Source: Allochromatium tepidum (GTDB lineage: Bacteria > Pseudomonadota > Gammaproteobacteria > Chromatiales > Chromatiaceae). From it: a stretch of 64,000 nt of DNA. Position 1 is the first letter of the stretch. Each line of letters starts with the position of its first letter. The notes beneath the pieces were generated by a model, which saw only the letters and a list, made by a program, of their open reading frames with translations, ran no database searches and was not told where the DNA came from. The translations under genes were made by a program, and so were the position numbers. Positions 21,234 to 30,558 of the stretch are shown piece by piece. The stretch is taken from positions 3,092,001 through 3,156,000 of the forward strand of contig NZ_AP024563.1 in NCBI RefSeq assembly GCF_018409545.1, read 5' to 3'.

Positions 21234-21908
21234 ATGACATCCGATCTGTCCCTCTTCGCTCTGATCCTCAATGCCAGCCTGGTGGTGCAACTGGTGCTGC
21301 TGGTGCTGGTGGTCGCTTCGGTCATCTCCTGGACCATGATCCTGGACCGTGCCCGCGTCCTCGGGCGCGCGCGCAAGCTGGCCGACCGCTTCGAGGAGCG
21401 CTTCTGGTCCGGCGGCGATCTGGGGGCGCTCTACAAGGAGCTGAGTCAGGACGAGAAGGGCGGTCAGGGGCTGGCGGTGATCTTTCGCGCCGGTTTCAAG
21501 GAGTTCGTGCGGCTGCGCAAGGTCGAGGACACCGATATGCCGTCAGTGCTGCAAGGGGCCGAGCGCTCGATGCGCGTGGCCCTGAGCCGCGAGATGGACC
21601 GTCTCGAAACCAATCTGGCCTTCCTGGCCACCGTCGGTTCGACCAGTCCCTATATCGGGCTGTTCGGTACCGTCTGGGGCATCATGCAGTCCTTCCATGC
21701 ACTCGGCAACGTCGAGCAGGCGACCCTGGCGCTGGTCGCGCCCGGCATCTCGGAGGCGCTGGTCGCCACCGCCATCGGATTGTTCGCCGCCATTCCGGCG
21801 GTCATCGCCTACAACCGTTACTCCAATCAGGTCGAGCGGCTCAACAACCGCTACGAGGAGTTCGCCGAGGAGTTCGCGACCCTGCTCCAGCGCCAGGGGC
21901 GCGGCTGA
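21234..21908 (+). CDS. tolQ: Tol-Pal system protein TolQ
   Basis: TolQ is the ExbB/MotA-like inner-membrane motor subunit that uses the proton gradient with TolR to energise TolA. The 224-aa protein has one N-terminal transmembrane helix (about 14-36) and two more near 130-155 and 165-190 in the MotA/ExbB domain (NLAFLATVGSTSPYIGLFGTVWGIM and IAEALV-like ISEALVATAIGLFAAIPAVIAYN). It precedes tolR. Confidence 0.96.
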   Translation: MTSDLSLFALILNASLVVQLVLLVLVVASVISWTMILDRARVLGRARKLADRFEERFWSGGDLGALYKELSQDEKGGQGLAVIFRAGFKEFVRLRKVEDTDMPSVLQGAERSMRVALSREMDRLETNLAFLATVGSTSPYIGLFGTVWGIMQSFHALGNVEQATLALVAPGISEALVATAIGLFAAIPAVIAYNRYSNQVERLNNRYEEFAEEFATLLQRQGRG

Positions 21909-21930
21909 GCGGGGCAGGGGGCTTCGACAC

Positions 21931-22374
21931 ATGGTCAAGCACAGTCGCCGCCGCACCCGCCGTCGTCTCATGGCCGAGATCAACGTCGTGCCCTATATCG
22001 ACGTGATGCTGGTGCTGCTGGTCATCTTCATGGTCACGGCGCCGCTCATCACCAGCGGGGTCAAGGTCAGTCTGCCTCAGGTCAAGACCGGCGCCATCAC
22101 CGGACCGGCCACGGAGTCGGTCGTCATCACCGTCGATCAGTTCGGCGACTATTACATCGACGTCGGCGCCGAGAAGCATCAGCCGGCGAGCGATCAGATC
22201 CTCTATGACCGTCTGCGGGTGGTGCTCGAATACCAGCCCGACACGCCGATCCTGGTGCGGGGCGACAACAGCGTCGACTATGGGCGCGTGGTGCGTGCCA
22301 TGGCCATCGCCCAGAAGGCCGGCGCGCCCGAGGTCGGTCTGATCACCGTGCCGCCGGAGCGCCGCGAGCCCTGA
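21931..22374 (+). CDS. tolR: Tol-Pal system protein TolR
   Basis: TolR is the ExbD-like partner of TolQ. The 147-aa protein from ATG 21931 has a basic start (MVKHSRRRTRRRL), a single transmembrane helix with the essential aspartate (VVPYIDVMLVLLVIFM, about 20-36), and a periplasmic ExbD domain. A GGGG-rich site precedes the start; ATG 21970 is a possible alternative. It ends two bases before tolA. Confidence 0.95.
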   Translation: MVKHSRRRTRRRLMAEINVVPYIDVMLVLLVIFMVTAPLITSGVKVSLPQVKTGAITGPATESVVITVDQFGDYYIDVGAEKHQPASDQILYDRLRVVLEYQPDTPILVRGDNSVDYGRVVRAMAIAQKAGAPEVGLITVPPERREP

Positions 22375-22376
22375 CC

Positions 22377-23588
22377 ATGTGGGAGATCCTGCGCGTCAAT
22401 CCGCGCGCCTTCTACTGGTCGCTCGGACTGCATCTGTTCTTTGCGCTGCTGTTCTTCGTCGGGATCGATGTCCTGAAGCCCAAGCCGGACATCGGCTCCA
22501 AGGCGCGTGTTGTCCAGGCGAGTCTGGTCTCGGATCGGGCGCTGGAGGCGCTGGTGTCCGATCTGGAGACCGGCACGGCTGGATCTCCGATGGGTTCGAC
22601 GCCGCAGACGGACACTGGGGTCGAGACGCCGGTTCCGGATCTGCCCGAGCCTGAGTTACCTGCATCCGATTCTACCGAGGCCGAACGTCCCACTCGGTCT
22701 GAGCCATCCGAGCCGCAACCACCCGAACCCGATCCGGCCGAGCTGGAGGCCCAGCGTCTCGCCGCTGAGGAAGAGGCTCGTCGCGCGGCTGAGCTGGCCG
22801 CCCAGCGCGAGGCACAGGAAGCCGCTCGACGCGAGGCCGAGGACGCGGCCCGGCGCGAAGCCCTGGAGCGCGAGGCGCAGCGTCAGGCCGAACTGGAAGC
22901 CCAGCGTCTCGCCGAAGAGCAGGCTCAGGCACGCCGCCGCGCCGAGCAGGAAGCCGAGGTCCGCGCGCGTGCCGAGGAAGAAGCGCGTCGTCTGGCCGAA
23001 CTTGAACGCCAACGGGCGGAAGAGGAACGTCTGGCCCGAGAAGCGCGCGAGCGTGCCGAGCAGGAGGCACGGCGCATGGAGGCCGAACGCGAACGTCTGC
23101 GCCAGGAAGCCGAGCGACTGGCCGCCGAGGAAGCGGCGCGGTTGGAAGCGGAACTGGAACGCGAACGTCGACAGCAGCTCGCCGAGGAAGCGGAGCGGCT
23201 GGCGCAGGAGGAAGAACGTCGTCTGGCCGAAGATATGTTGCAGCTGCAACTGGCTGAAGAAGAGTCTCCGGTCAGCTATGATCGTGCGAACCAAGGAATC
23301 ACCGAAGCCACTAAAGCGTATGGCGAAAGGATTGGCTTGCATGTCGAACAATACTGGATAAGGCCCACTGAATTAAATCAGGATGTGTCCTCTGAGGCTC
23401 TCGTTCTTGTACGCCTTACTCAAAGCGGAGATGTCATAGAGGCACGGATTATTCAAAGCAATGGAAGCGCGCTTTTCGAGCAATCAGTGCTAGCAGCTGT
23501 AAATAAGGCCAGTCCTCTTCCTGTGCCGGATGGTCCAGAGTTCGAAAATTTTCGACAATTCCGATTTAATTTCAGGCCCAGGAGATAA
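22377..23588 (+). CDS. tolA: Tol-Pal system protein TolA
   Basis: TolA bridges the inner-membrane TolQR motor to Pal and TolB. The 403-aa protein has one N-terminal transmembrane helix (about 13-33), a proline/acid-rich segment (80-120), a long E/A/R-rich coiled coil (about 120-295), and a C-terminal domain (about 300-403: RIGLHVEQYWIRP ... VLVRLTQSGDVIEARIIQSNGS). The coding DNA shifts at about 23260 from high GC to roughly 45-50% GC with different codon use, so the C-terminal domain looks foreign to the rest of the gene. Confidence 0.93.
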   Translation: MWEILRVNPRAFYWSLGLHLFFALLFFVGIDVLKPKPDIGSKARVVQASLVSDRALEALVSDLETGTAGSPMGSTPQTDTGVETPVPDLPEPELPASDSTEAERPTRSEPSEPQPPEPDPAELEAQRLAAEEEARRAAELAAQREAQEAARREAEDAARREALEREAQRQAELEAQRLAEEQAQARRRAEQEAEVRARAEEEARRLAELERQRAEEERLAREARERAEQEARRMEAERERLRQEAERLAAEEAARLEAELERERRQQLAEEAERLAQEEERRLAEDMLQLQLAEEESPVSYDRANQGITEATKAYGERIGLHVEQYWIRPTELNQDVSSEALVLVRLTQSGDVIEARIIQSNGSALFEQSVLAAVNKASPLPVPDGPEFENFRQFRFNFRPRR

Positions 23589-23591
23589 AGC

Positions 23592-24896
23592 GTGATGATT
23601 TCAGGCAAGCGTCGATGGATGAAGTTTTTCCTCGTCATTTGTTTACTTCCGATTTACTCCGCTTCCGCCCAACTGACGATTGAGATTACAGGCGGAGTCG
23701 AGGCCGCCCAGCCCATCGCCATCGTCCCCTTCGGCGCCGCTGAGGGCGGAATCCCGCCGGTCGACATGGCCGCCATCATCGGCGCCGATCTCGCCCGTAC
23801 CGGGCACTTCCGACCGATGCCGACCCGCGACATGCTCGACATGCCGACCACGCGCGAGGAAGTCGACTTCCGGGACTGGAGCCTGCTCGGCATGAACAAC
23901 CTGGTCATCGGCCGGATCGAACCGGACCCCACGGGCTATCGGGTCAGCTTCAGCCTGTTCGACGTCTTTCGCGGCACCGAGCTGGCCGGCTCCAGTCTGG
24001 TCAGCACCAAGTCCGGGATGCGCCAGACCGCGCACCGCATCGCCGACGACATCTATGAAAAGCTCACCGGCCAGCCGGGCGTGGCCGCGACCCGCATCGC
24101 CTATATCACCTCCACCGGCAGTGGCGACAACCTGACCGTGACCCTGCGCGTGGCCGATGCCGACGGCTACAATCCGCAGACCATCGTCTCCTCGGCCGAA
24201 CCGCTCATGTCGCCCGCCTGGTCGCCGGACGGCCGGCGGCTCGCCTATGTCTCGTTCGAGAACAAGCGCGCAGCCATCTATATCCAGGAACTCAGCTCAG
24301 GGCGGCGCGAGCTGGTCGCCGGCCATCCGGGCATCAACGGCTCGCCGGCCTTCTCGCCCGACGGCACGCGCCTGGCGATGACGCTCTCCAAGGACGGCAA
24401 TCCCGACATCTACAGTCTCAATCTGCTCAGCCGCGAACTCACCCGGCTCACCGATCACTACGCGATCGACACCGAGCCGTCCTGGTCGCCCGACGGCCAG
24501 TCGATCATCTTCACCTCGGATCGGGGCGGCAGTCCGCAGATCTATCGCATGGCCGCCACGGGCGGTGCGGCCGAGCGCATCAGCCGCGAAGGCAACTACA
24601 ATGGACGGGCGTCCTATGCGCCGGACGGACGCTCGATCGTCATGGTCACGCGCGTCAACGGCGCCTTTCGGATCGGGGTGCTGGATCCGGCGCGCGGCGT
24701 GACGCGCCTGCTCAGTCGCGGTGATCTGGATGAGTCGCCGAGTTTCGCGCCCAACGGCGCCATGGTCATCTATGCCGCCATCCACGGCGGTCGCGGTGTG
24801 CTGGAGACCGCCTCGGTCGAGGGCGGCGGCAGTCAGCGTCTCACCCAGGACTCGGGACAGGTGCGCGAACCGGCCTGGTCGCCGCTGAGACGTTGA
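23592..24896 (+). CDS. tolB: Tol-Pal system beta-propeller protein TolB
   Basis: TolB is the periplasmic protein that binds Pal and TolA. The 434-aa product has a signal peptide (MISGKRRWMKFFLVICLLPIYSASA, cut near AQL), an N-terminal domain (about 25-160) and a six-blade WD40-like propeller with repeated SPDG motifs (SPAWSPDGRRLAYVS, SPAFSPDGTRLAM, PSWSPDGQSIIFTS). Start is GTG 23592 or ATG 23595. The first ~100 bases share the low GC of the tolA end. Confidence 0.95.
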   Translation: MMISGKRRWMKFFLVICLLPIYSASAQLTIEITGGVEAAQPIAIVPFGAAEGGIPPVDMAAIIGADLARTGHFRPMPTRDMLDMPTTREEVDFRDWSLLGMNNLVIGRIEPDPTGYRVSFSLFDVFRGTELAGSSLVSTKSGMRQTAHRIADDIYEKLTGQPGVAATRIAYITSTGSGDNLTVTLRVADADGYNPQTIVSSAEPLMSPAWSPDGRRLAYVSFENKRAAIYIQELSSGRRELVAGHPGINGSPAFSPDGTRLAMTLSKDGNPDIYSLNLLSRELTRLTDHYAIDTEPSWSPDGQSIIFTSDRGGSPQIYRMAATGGAAERISREGNYNGRASYAPDGRSIVMVTRVNGAFRIGVLDPARGVTRLLSRGDLDESPSFAPNGAMVIYAAIHGGRGVLETASVEGGGSQRLTQDSGQVREPAWSPLRR

Positions 24897-24976
24897 AACC
24901 GACGCTGAGGCCGTGTTGCCGCCCGGCGAGCGCTTTCGGCAAGATAGACTATCCATTCATCAGGAGAATCCACGAA

Positions 24977-25507
24977 ATGACTGCATCCCGCACCACGCAC
25001 CTGGCCGCGCTGCTCCTGATCCTGTCCGGCGCCGGACTCGCCGGTTGCGCCTCCAAGCCCGCGCCGGGCGACACGTCCGCATCCATGCCGACGCCGACCG
25101 TCGGAGGCGCCGCGACCACGGCGCCACTGGAGTCCACCCGCCCGACCTATGCCGGTCCCTGGGAAGACCCGTCCAGTCCGCTCTACGAGCGCACCATCTA
25201 TTTCGATTACGACAACGCTGAGATCAAGCCGCAGTACCTCACCCTGATCCGCACCCATGCGCGCTATCTCGGCAGCCAGCCCGGTACGCGCGTCACCCTG
25301 GAAGGACATACCGACGAGCGCGGCACGCGCGAATACAATCTGGCCCTGGGCGACCAGCGCGCCGAGGCCGTGCGCCGCTTCATGCTCGCCGAGGGTGTTC
25401 CGGCCAAGCAGCTCGCGACCCTGAGCTATGGCGAGGAGCGTCCGGCCGACCCCGGACACAGCGAGGCGTCCTGGCGCCTGAACCGTCGCGTCATCATCCA
25501 GTACTGA
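24977..25507 (+). CDS. pal: Peptidoglycan-associated lipoprotein Pal
   Basis: Pal anchors the outer membrane to peptidoglycan. The ATG at 24977 (AGGAG ten bases upstream) gives 176 aa, with a lipoprotein signal ending in LAGC (cysteine about residue 22), a short A/P/T linker, and an OmpA-like domain (IYFDYDNAEIKP ... LEGHTDERGTREYNLALGDQRAEAVRRFM). It follows tolB and precedes cpoB, which is the normal order. Confidence 0.96.
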   Translation: MTASRTTHLAALLLILSGAGLAGCASKPAPGDTSASMPTPTVGGAATTAPLESTRPTYAGPWEDPSSPLYERTIYFDYDNAEIKPQYLTLIRTHARYLGSQPGTRVTLEGHTDERGTREYNLALGDQRAEAVRRFMLAEGVPAKQLATLSYGEERPADPGHSEASWRLNRRVIIQY

Positions 25508-25508
25508 G

Positions 25509-26387
25509 GTGAGCCCCATGCCGCCGTCCGTTCGATCTCTATCGTTTCCAGCCATGCTGGCCCTGGGTGGACTGATCATGCCCAGTCTCGGGGCCGCCCA
25601 ACCTGAACTCGAGGGCCGCATCGGGCGTCTCGAACGCATCCTGGAGAACCAGAGCGGCTCGGATCTGCTGCTCCAGATGCAGCGTCTGCAAAGCGAGGTG
25701 CAGGAACTGCGCGGCATGGTCGAGCAGCAGCGCTTCGACATCGACCGGCTCCAGCGCCAGCAGCGCGATCAGTTCCTGGATCTCGACGCACGGCTCGCCG
25801 GTACCGGACGCGCATCCGGGCCGGATGGCGGCGGGACGGCGGAGTCGACACTCCCGCCCGGCGTCGTGGATGCGAGCGGTACGGGACTGGACGCACCGCC
25901 CGGCGCGAACCCATCCGGGAATCTCGTGACGCCGCCCGTGCCCGCGAGTCCGGGGGCGACCGGGATTCCATCCCTGCCCGCGCCCGAGACCCAGGGGGCC
26001 GGCGAGCGCGATCTCTACAGCCAGGCCTTCGAGCATCTCAAGGAGCGCCAATACCAGGAGGCCAAGACCGCCTTCAACGAACTCCTGCGCCGCTATCCTC
26101 AGGGCGAATACTCCGACAACGCCCGCTACTGGCTCGGCGAGACCTACTATGTGCTGCGCGAGTATCCGGCCGCCCTGGCCGAATACGACCGGCTGGTCCA
26201 GCTCAGTCCGACCAGCGCCAAGGTACCGGGCGCGCTGCTCAAGATCGGCTTCATCCAGTACGAGCAGAACGCCGTCGAGCAGGCCAGGGCGACCCTGGAG
26301 CGCGTGGTCCGCGACTATCCGAACAGCACCGAGGCCAGGCTCGCCCGCGATCGCCTGGAACGGGGCGCGCGCGAGCCGAGACCTTGA
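25509..26387 (+). CDS. cpoB: Cell division coordinator CpoB (YbgF)
   Basis: CpoB is a periplasmic TolA-binding protein that coordinates Tol action with peptidoglycan synthesis. It has a signal peptide (ending near LGAAQ), an N-terminal coiled coil for trimerisation (about 35-95), a G/P/S/T-rich linker (about 100-155) and TPR repeats (about 165-290: YSQAFEHLKERQYQEAKTAF, YSDNARYWLGETYYVLREY). Start is GTG 25509 (292 aa) or ATG 25518 (289 aa). It ends the tol-pal operon. Confidence 0.93.
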   Translation: MSPMPPSVRSLSFPAMLALGGLIMPSLGAAQPELEGRIGRLERILENQSGSDLLLQMQRLQSEVQELRGMVEQQRFDIDRLQRQQRDQFLDLDARLAGTGRASGPDGGGTAESTLPPGVVDASGTGLDAPPGANPSGNLVTPPVPASPGATGIPSLPAPETQGAGERDLYSQAFEHLKERQYQEAKTAFNELLRRYPQGEYSDNARYWLGETYYVLREYPAALAEYDRLVQLSPTSAKVPGALLKIGFIQYEQNAVEQARATLERVVRDYPNSTEARLARDRLERGAREPRP

Positions 26388-26425
26388 GCGCCGGTCCACC
26401 CGACCAGGCCCACGGAGAGGCGGAC

Positions 26426-27682
26426 ATGAGTGATATCCAGGCCCAATTCATCGATGTCGACGAGCTGCGTGTCGGTCTGTACATCTATCTGGATCTCGGC
26501 TGGATGGGCCATCCGTTCGCGCTCAACAACTTCAAGATCGACTCCGAGAGCCAGATCGAGACCATTCGCGGACTCGGCCTGAAGCGGTTGCGCTGGTCGC
26601 CCGAACTCAGCGATCCGCCCGCATCCGCCGATCCGGTGGTCAGGCTCGAAACACCGGTCGCGCCACCCACGCCGGCCGAGCAGCAACGCCGCCTCCTGTT
26701 GGACCAGCAGGCCAGTCTGGCCCGCTGTGAGCGCGAGTTCGCCGATGCCGCGCGCGCCTTTCGCGACATCCTCAAGCTCGCGTGCGCGCAGCCCGAACTG
26801 GCATACGAGCGGGCGCGGGCCATGGCCGATGGTCTGGTCCGGAGGCTGCTCGATCAGGGTGAGTCCTGTATTCGTCTGCTGTCGGAGCAGGCCGGCGAAC
26901 AGATCTCGCTGCATGCGATCAATGTCTCCGTCATCGCGCTGCTGCTCGGCCAGCGTCTCGGTCTGGACGCCGCCGCGCTCGATCGGCTCGCGCTCGGCGC
27001 CCTGCTGCACGACATCGGCAAGGTCGCGTTGCCCGAGCGTCTGCGCTGGCGTGACGCCGTGGTCAGCGCCGCCGAACGCAAGCTGTTCCAGCGCCATGTC
27101 GAGCATGGCGTCGAGCTGGCCGCGCGCATGGGACTGGACGCCGAGATCGGCGCGATCATCGCCCAGCATCACGAATACGTGGACGGGAGCGGCTTTCCGG
27201 GACGTCTGCGCGGTGAGCAGTTGACCTATCCGTCGCGCATCGTGGCCCTGGTCAATCATTACGACATGCTGTGCAATCCGTCCAATCCGGTGGCGGCCAT
27301 CACGCCGCATCAGGCGCTGTCGTTGATGTTCGCTCAGTCACGCGACAAGTTCGACGCGGACATTCTGGCCGTCTTCATCCGCATGATGGGCGTCTATCCG
27401 CCCGGTTCGGTGGTGGTGCTCAGCGACGGGCGTCATGCGCTGGTGGTCTCGGTGAACGCCGCGCGTCCACTCAAGCCGCGGGTGATCGTCCATGAACCCA
27501 GGATTCCGCGCGAGGAGGCGCTCCTGGTCGACCTCGAACACGAAGAGAAGTTGAGTATCCGTCAGAGCCTGAAACCGCTGCAACTGCCGCGCGCGGTCTT
27601 CGATTATCTGCTGCCGCGTCAGCGGATCTGCTATTTTTTCGAGCGTGCGCGCGAATCCATGGATCGTCCCAAGCCGCCATGA
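26426..27682 (+). CDS. HD-GYP-domain c-di-GMP phosphodiesterase
   Basis: The 418-aa protein has a DUF3391-like N-terminal domain (about 1-130: FIDVDELRVGLYIYLDLGWMGHPF) and an HD-GYP domain with metal ligands in LLHDIGKVALP, RHVEHGVELA and AQHHEYVDGSGFPGRL. The signature is a GYP variant with phenylalanine (GSGFPG). HD-GYP domains hydrolyse c-di-GMP to GMP, so activity is likely but unproven. ATG 26426 is preceded by GGAGAGG; an earlier ATG at 26384 overlaps cpoB. Confidence 0.9.
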   Translation: MSDIQAQFIDVDELRVGLYIYLDLGWMGHPFALNNFKIDSESQIETIRGLGLKRLRWSPELSDPPASADPVVRLETPVAPPTPAEQQRRLLLDQQASLARCEREFADAARAFRDILKLACAQPELAYERARAMADGLVRRLLDQGESCIRLLSEQAGEQISLHAINVSVIALLLGQRLGLDAAALDRLALGALLHDIGKVALPERLRWRDAVVSAAERKLFQRHVEHGVELAARMGLDAEIGAIIAQHHEYVDGSGFPGRLRGEQLTYPSRIVALVNHYDMLCNPSNPVAAITPHQALSLMFAQSRDKFDADILAVFIRMMGVYPPGSVVVLSDGRHALVVSVNAARPLKPRVIVHEPRIPREEALLVDLEHEEKLSIRQSLKPLQLPRAVFDYLLPRQRICYFFERARESMDRPKPP

Positions 27683-27733
27683 TCCGGGACATCTTGCAGG
27701 TCCACCACTGGCCAGGGTGCCGAGGATGACGAC

Positions 27734-30169
27734 TTGACCACCGATCTCGACCTTGCACAAGCGCTCATCGACGAGCTGATCGAAGCGGTGTGGCTGGTTG
27801 ATGCAGGTGATCAGCGTCTGCTGGCCGTCAATCGGGCGGCCGAGGATCTGCTCGGTCAGGATCGCGCCTCCCTGATCGGGCGGCCCGTGAGCGAATTGGC
27901 CTGTACACCGGAAGATCTGTTCTTCTGGGAGGACGTGGCCGCCGGTCGCGGCGATACCCTGATCTCGGAGACGCTGCTGCGTCGCCGGGACGGAACCCTG
28001 GTGATGGTTCTGCGTCGGGTCGGGCGGGTGTCCTGCCCGGATGGCCGATGTCTCTATCTGGCCTGTTTCTCCAATCAGAGCGAGCGGCGCGCGGTCGAGA
28101 ACGAACTCGAGAAACTGGTCGCCGAACTGCGCGCGACCCTGGAATCGAGCGCCGACGGCATCCTGGTCACGGACCTCGATGGCGCGATCCGCAGCTTCAA
28201 TCAGCGCTTCGCCGAATTGTGGGGTCTGCCCGCCGCGCTCCTGACCGAGCGCAACGATGCAGGAATCCACGACTGGATGGCGCGCGAGGTGCTCGATGCC
28301 GAGGGTTATGCCGTGCGTCTCCAGGCCATTGCCCAGAATCCCCTGCTGGAGGCCTCGGACCTGCTGACCCTGCGCCGGGGGCGTGTGCTGGAGCGCGTGA
28401 CCCTGCCGCAGTACGCACGCGGGCGTCCCATCGGGCGCGTCTATGCGTTCCGCGACATCACCCAGCGCCTGCAGGACGAGCAGGGGCTGAAGCTCGCGGC
28501 GCGCGTGTTCGAGGCCAGTCTGGACGCCATCTTCGTCACCGACCCCGAGTTCGGGATCGTGGCCGTCAATCCGGCGGGTGAGGGCATGACCGGCCGCACC
28601 GGCGTCGAGCTGATCGGTCAGCGGCTCGATGCCTCGCTGCGGCTCCGGTCCGACGAGACGCTCGACCCGGACATCCGGGCGGCGCTCGACCGCTGCGGTC
28701 ACTGGCAGGGCGAGATCGAGCAGCGTCATGCCAATGGTTCGACCATCCCCTGTCTGGTCTCGCTGATACGGGTGCCGGATGACGCGGGGCAACCCGTTCA
28801 CTATGTCGGCTTCGTCAAGGATCTGTCCGAGACGGTGGAGGCGCGCCGGCGTATCGAGCAACTGGCCTTCAACGACGCCCTGACCGGACTGCCGAACCGG
28901 CTCCGGCTCACCGAGCGGCTGGAGTTCAGCATCGAGATGGCCCGGCGCGAGGACACACGCTTCGCCGTGCTCTTCATCGACATCGACCGCTTCAAGCACA
29001 TCAACGATTCGCTGGGGCACGTCTTCGGCGACCGGGTGCTGATCGAGGTGGCGCGGCGCATCCAGCAGTGTCTGCGTCATGTCGACACCATTGCGCGTCT
29101 GGGGGGCGACGAGTTCGTGCTCCTGCTGCATCGGGTCGAGGCCCGTGAGGCCGAACTGGTCGCGCGCCGGTTGCTGGAGATCATGGCCCAGCCCTTCGAG
29201 CTCGACGGGCTGAAGTTCTCGCTCTCGTGCAGTATCGGCATCGCGCTCTACCCGGAGGACGGCGAGACGCTCGACGACCTGATCAAGAACGCCGACAGCG
29301 CCATGTATCACGTCAAGGAGCACGGTCGGGGCGATTGCTGTTTCTATCAGCGCCAGATGAATGTCGATCTGCTCGAACGGGTGCAGCTCGATCACGCCAT
29401 GCGCGAGGCGCTGCAGCAGGGCTGTTTCCGGCTCGCCTATCAGCCGCAGATCGATCTGCAGAGCGGTCTGGTGATCGGGGCCGAGGCCCTGGTGCGCTGG
29501 ACGGATCCCAATCTGGGCCAACTCTCGCCGGGACGCTTCATCCCCATCGCCGAGGAGACCGGCTTCATCGTCGCGCTCGGCGGTTGGGTGTTGCGCGAGG
29601 CGATCCGGCAGGGGGCGCGCTGGCATGCTCAGGGCATCGAGCTGGCGCTATCGGTGAACGTCTCGGCGACGCAGTTCCAGCAGGCCAACTTCATCGACTC
29701 GCTGGCGCAGTGCCTGGGTGAGACGGGGCTGCCGCCGGGGCGGCTGGAGCTGGAACTCACCGAGTCCATCCTCATCCACAACGTCGAGGAGACACTGCGC
29801 CGGCTCGAAGATCTGGTAGCGCTTGGGGTGCGGTTGTCGATCGACGATTTCGGCACCGGCTACTCCAGTCTGGCCTATCTGAAACGCTTTCCGATCCACA
29901 AGCTCAAGATCGACCAGTCTTTCGTGCGCGACATCCCGCACGACGAGAGCGATACCGCCATCGCCAAGGCCGTGATCGGTCTGGCCGGCGTGCTCAAGCT
30001 ACGGGTGATCGCTGAGGGGGTCGAGACCGACATCCAGCGTCAGTTCCTGCTGGATGCCGGGTGTCATGAGTTCCAGGGCTATCTGTGCGCGCCGGCCCTG
30101 GAGCCGGCGGCCTTTCTGGCGCGGATCAAGCAGATCGGTCTGGCGCACCCGGTGCCGCGATCGGACTGA
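27734..30169 (+). CDS. PAS-GGDEF-EAL bifunctional c-di-GMP protein
   Basis: The 811-aa protein starts at TTG 27734 (GAGG just upstream). It has three PAS-like domains (about 5-120, 130-250, 255-370), a GGDEF domain with the intact motif RLGGDEF (about 450-465) and an EAL domain with GAEALVRW (about 580). Both catalytic motifs are intact, so it may make or break c-di-GMP depending on the PAS input. It follows the HD-GYP gene by 51 bases, suggesting a c-di-GMP pair. Confidence 0.92.
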   Translation: MTTDLDLAQALIDELIEAVWLVDAGDQRLLAVNRAAEDLLGQDRASLIGRPVSELACTPEDLFFWEDVAAGRGDTLISETLLRRRDGTLVMVLRRVGRVSCPDGRCLYLACFSNQSERRAVENELEKLVAELRATLESSADGILVTDLDGAIRSFNQRFAELWGLPAALLTERNDAGIHDWMAREVLDAEGYAVRLQAIAQNPLLEASDLLTLRRGRVLERVTLPQYARGRPIGRVYAFRDITQRLQDEQGLKLAARVFEASLDAIFVTDPEFGIVAVNPAGEGMTGRTGVELIGQRLDASLRLRSDETLDPDIRAALDRCGHWQGEIEQRHANGSTIPCLVSLIRVPDDAGQPVHYVGFVKDLSETVEARRRIEQLAFNDALTGLPNRLRLTERLEFSIEMARREDTRFAVLFIDIDRFKHINDSLGHVFGDRVLIEVARRIQQCLRHVDTIARLGGDEFVLLLHRVEAREAELVARRLLEIMAQPFELDGLKFSLSCSIGIALYPEDGETLDDLIKNADSAMYHVKEHGRGDCCFYQRQMNVDLLERVQLDHAMREALQQGCFRLAYQPQIDLQSGLVIGAEALVRWTDPNLGQLSPGRFIPIAEETGFIVALGGWVLREAIRQGARWHAQGIELALSVNVSATQFQQANFIDSLAQCLGETGLPPGRLELELTESILIHNVEETLRRLEDLVALGVRLSIDDFGTGYSSLAYLKRFPIHKLKIDQSFVRDIPHDESDTAIAKAVIGLAGVLKLRVIAEGVETDIQRQFLLDAGCHEFQGYLCAPALEPAAFLARIKQIGLAHPVPRSD

Positions 30170-30190
30170 GGGGCGCACCCACGGTCGGAT

Positions 30191-30511
30191 TCAGACGTCG
30201 GCGTCCCTGCCTCCGCCCAGGCAGGGGGGCGATTCGGGCGCGCCGCCCTTGGCCTGCCATTCCTCCGGCGTCCAGGTGTGCATGGTCAGCGCATGCAGAC
30301 CCTGGCTGAACTCGTCGGCGAGCAGTTCGTTGAGTCGGCGATGGCGTTCGATCAACGCGACATCCTCGAAGGTCTCGCTCACGACCAGGAGCTTGAAGTG
30401 GGATTCGGAGTCCGGCGGGACGGCGTGCATATAGCTCTCGTCGACCACGTCCAGATACAGGGGCGCGAGGGTCTCTTGGATCCGGGTCTCGATACGCTGC
30501 TTACGACTCAT
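30191..30511 (-). CDS. bolA: BolA-family protein
   Basis: A 106-aa protein with the BolA fold: RIQETLAPLYLDVVDES, SHFKLLVVSETFEDVALIERHRRLNELL and a QGLHALTMHTWTPEEW ending. BolA proteins pair with monothiol glutaredoxins in iron-sulfur metabolism and act in stress and morphology. The tail (residues 88-106) is glycine-rich and not conserved. It converges with the PAS-GGDEF-EAL gene. Confidence 0.9.
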   Translation of the reverse strand: MSRKQRIETRIQETLAPLYLDVVDESYMHAVPPDSESHFKLLVVSETFEDVALIERHRRLNELLADEFSQGLHALTMHTWTPEEWQAKGGAPESPPCLGGGRDADV

Positions 30512-30558
30512 GATGGCGGGATCTCCGTGTGGTGGAATCGGTTCGCGGTTCGGTTCGG

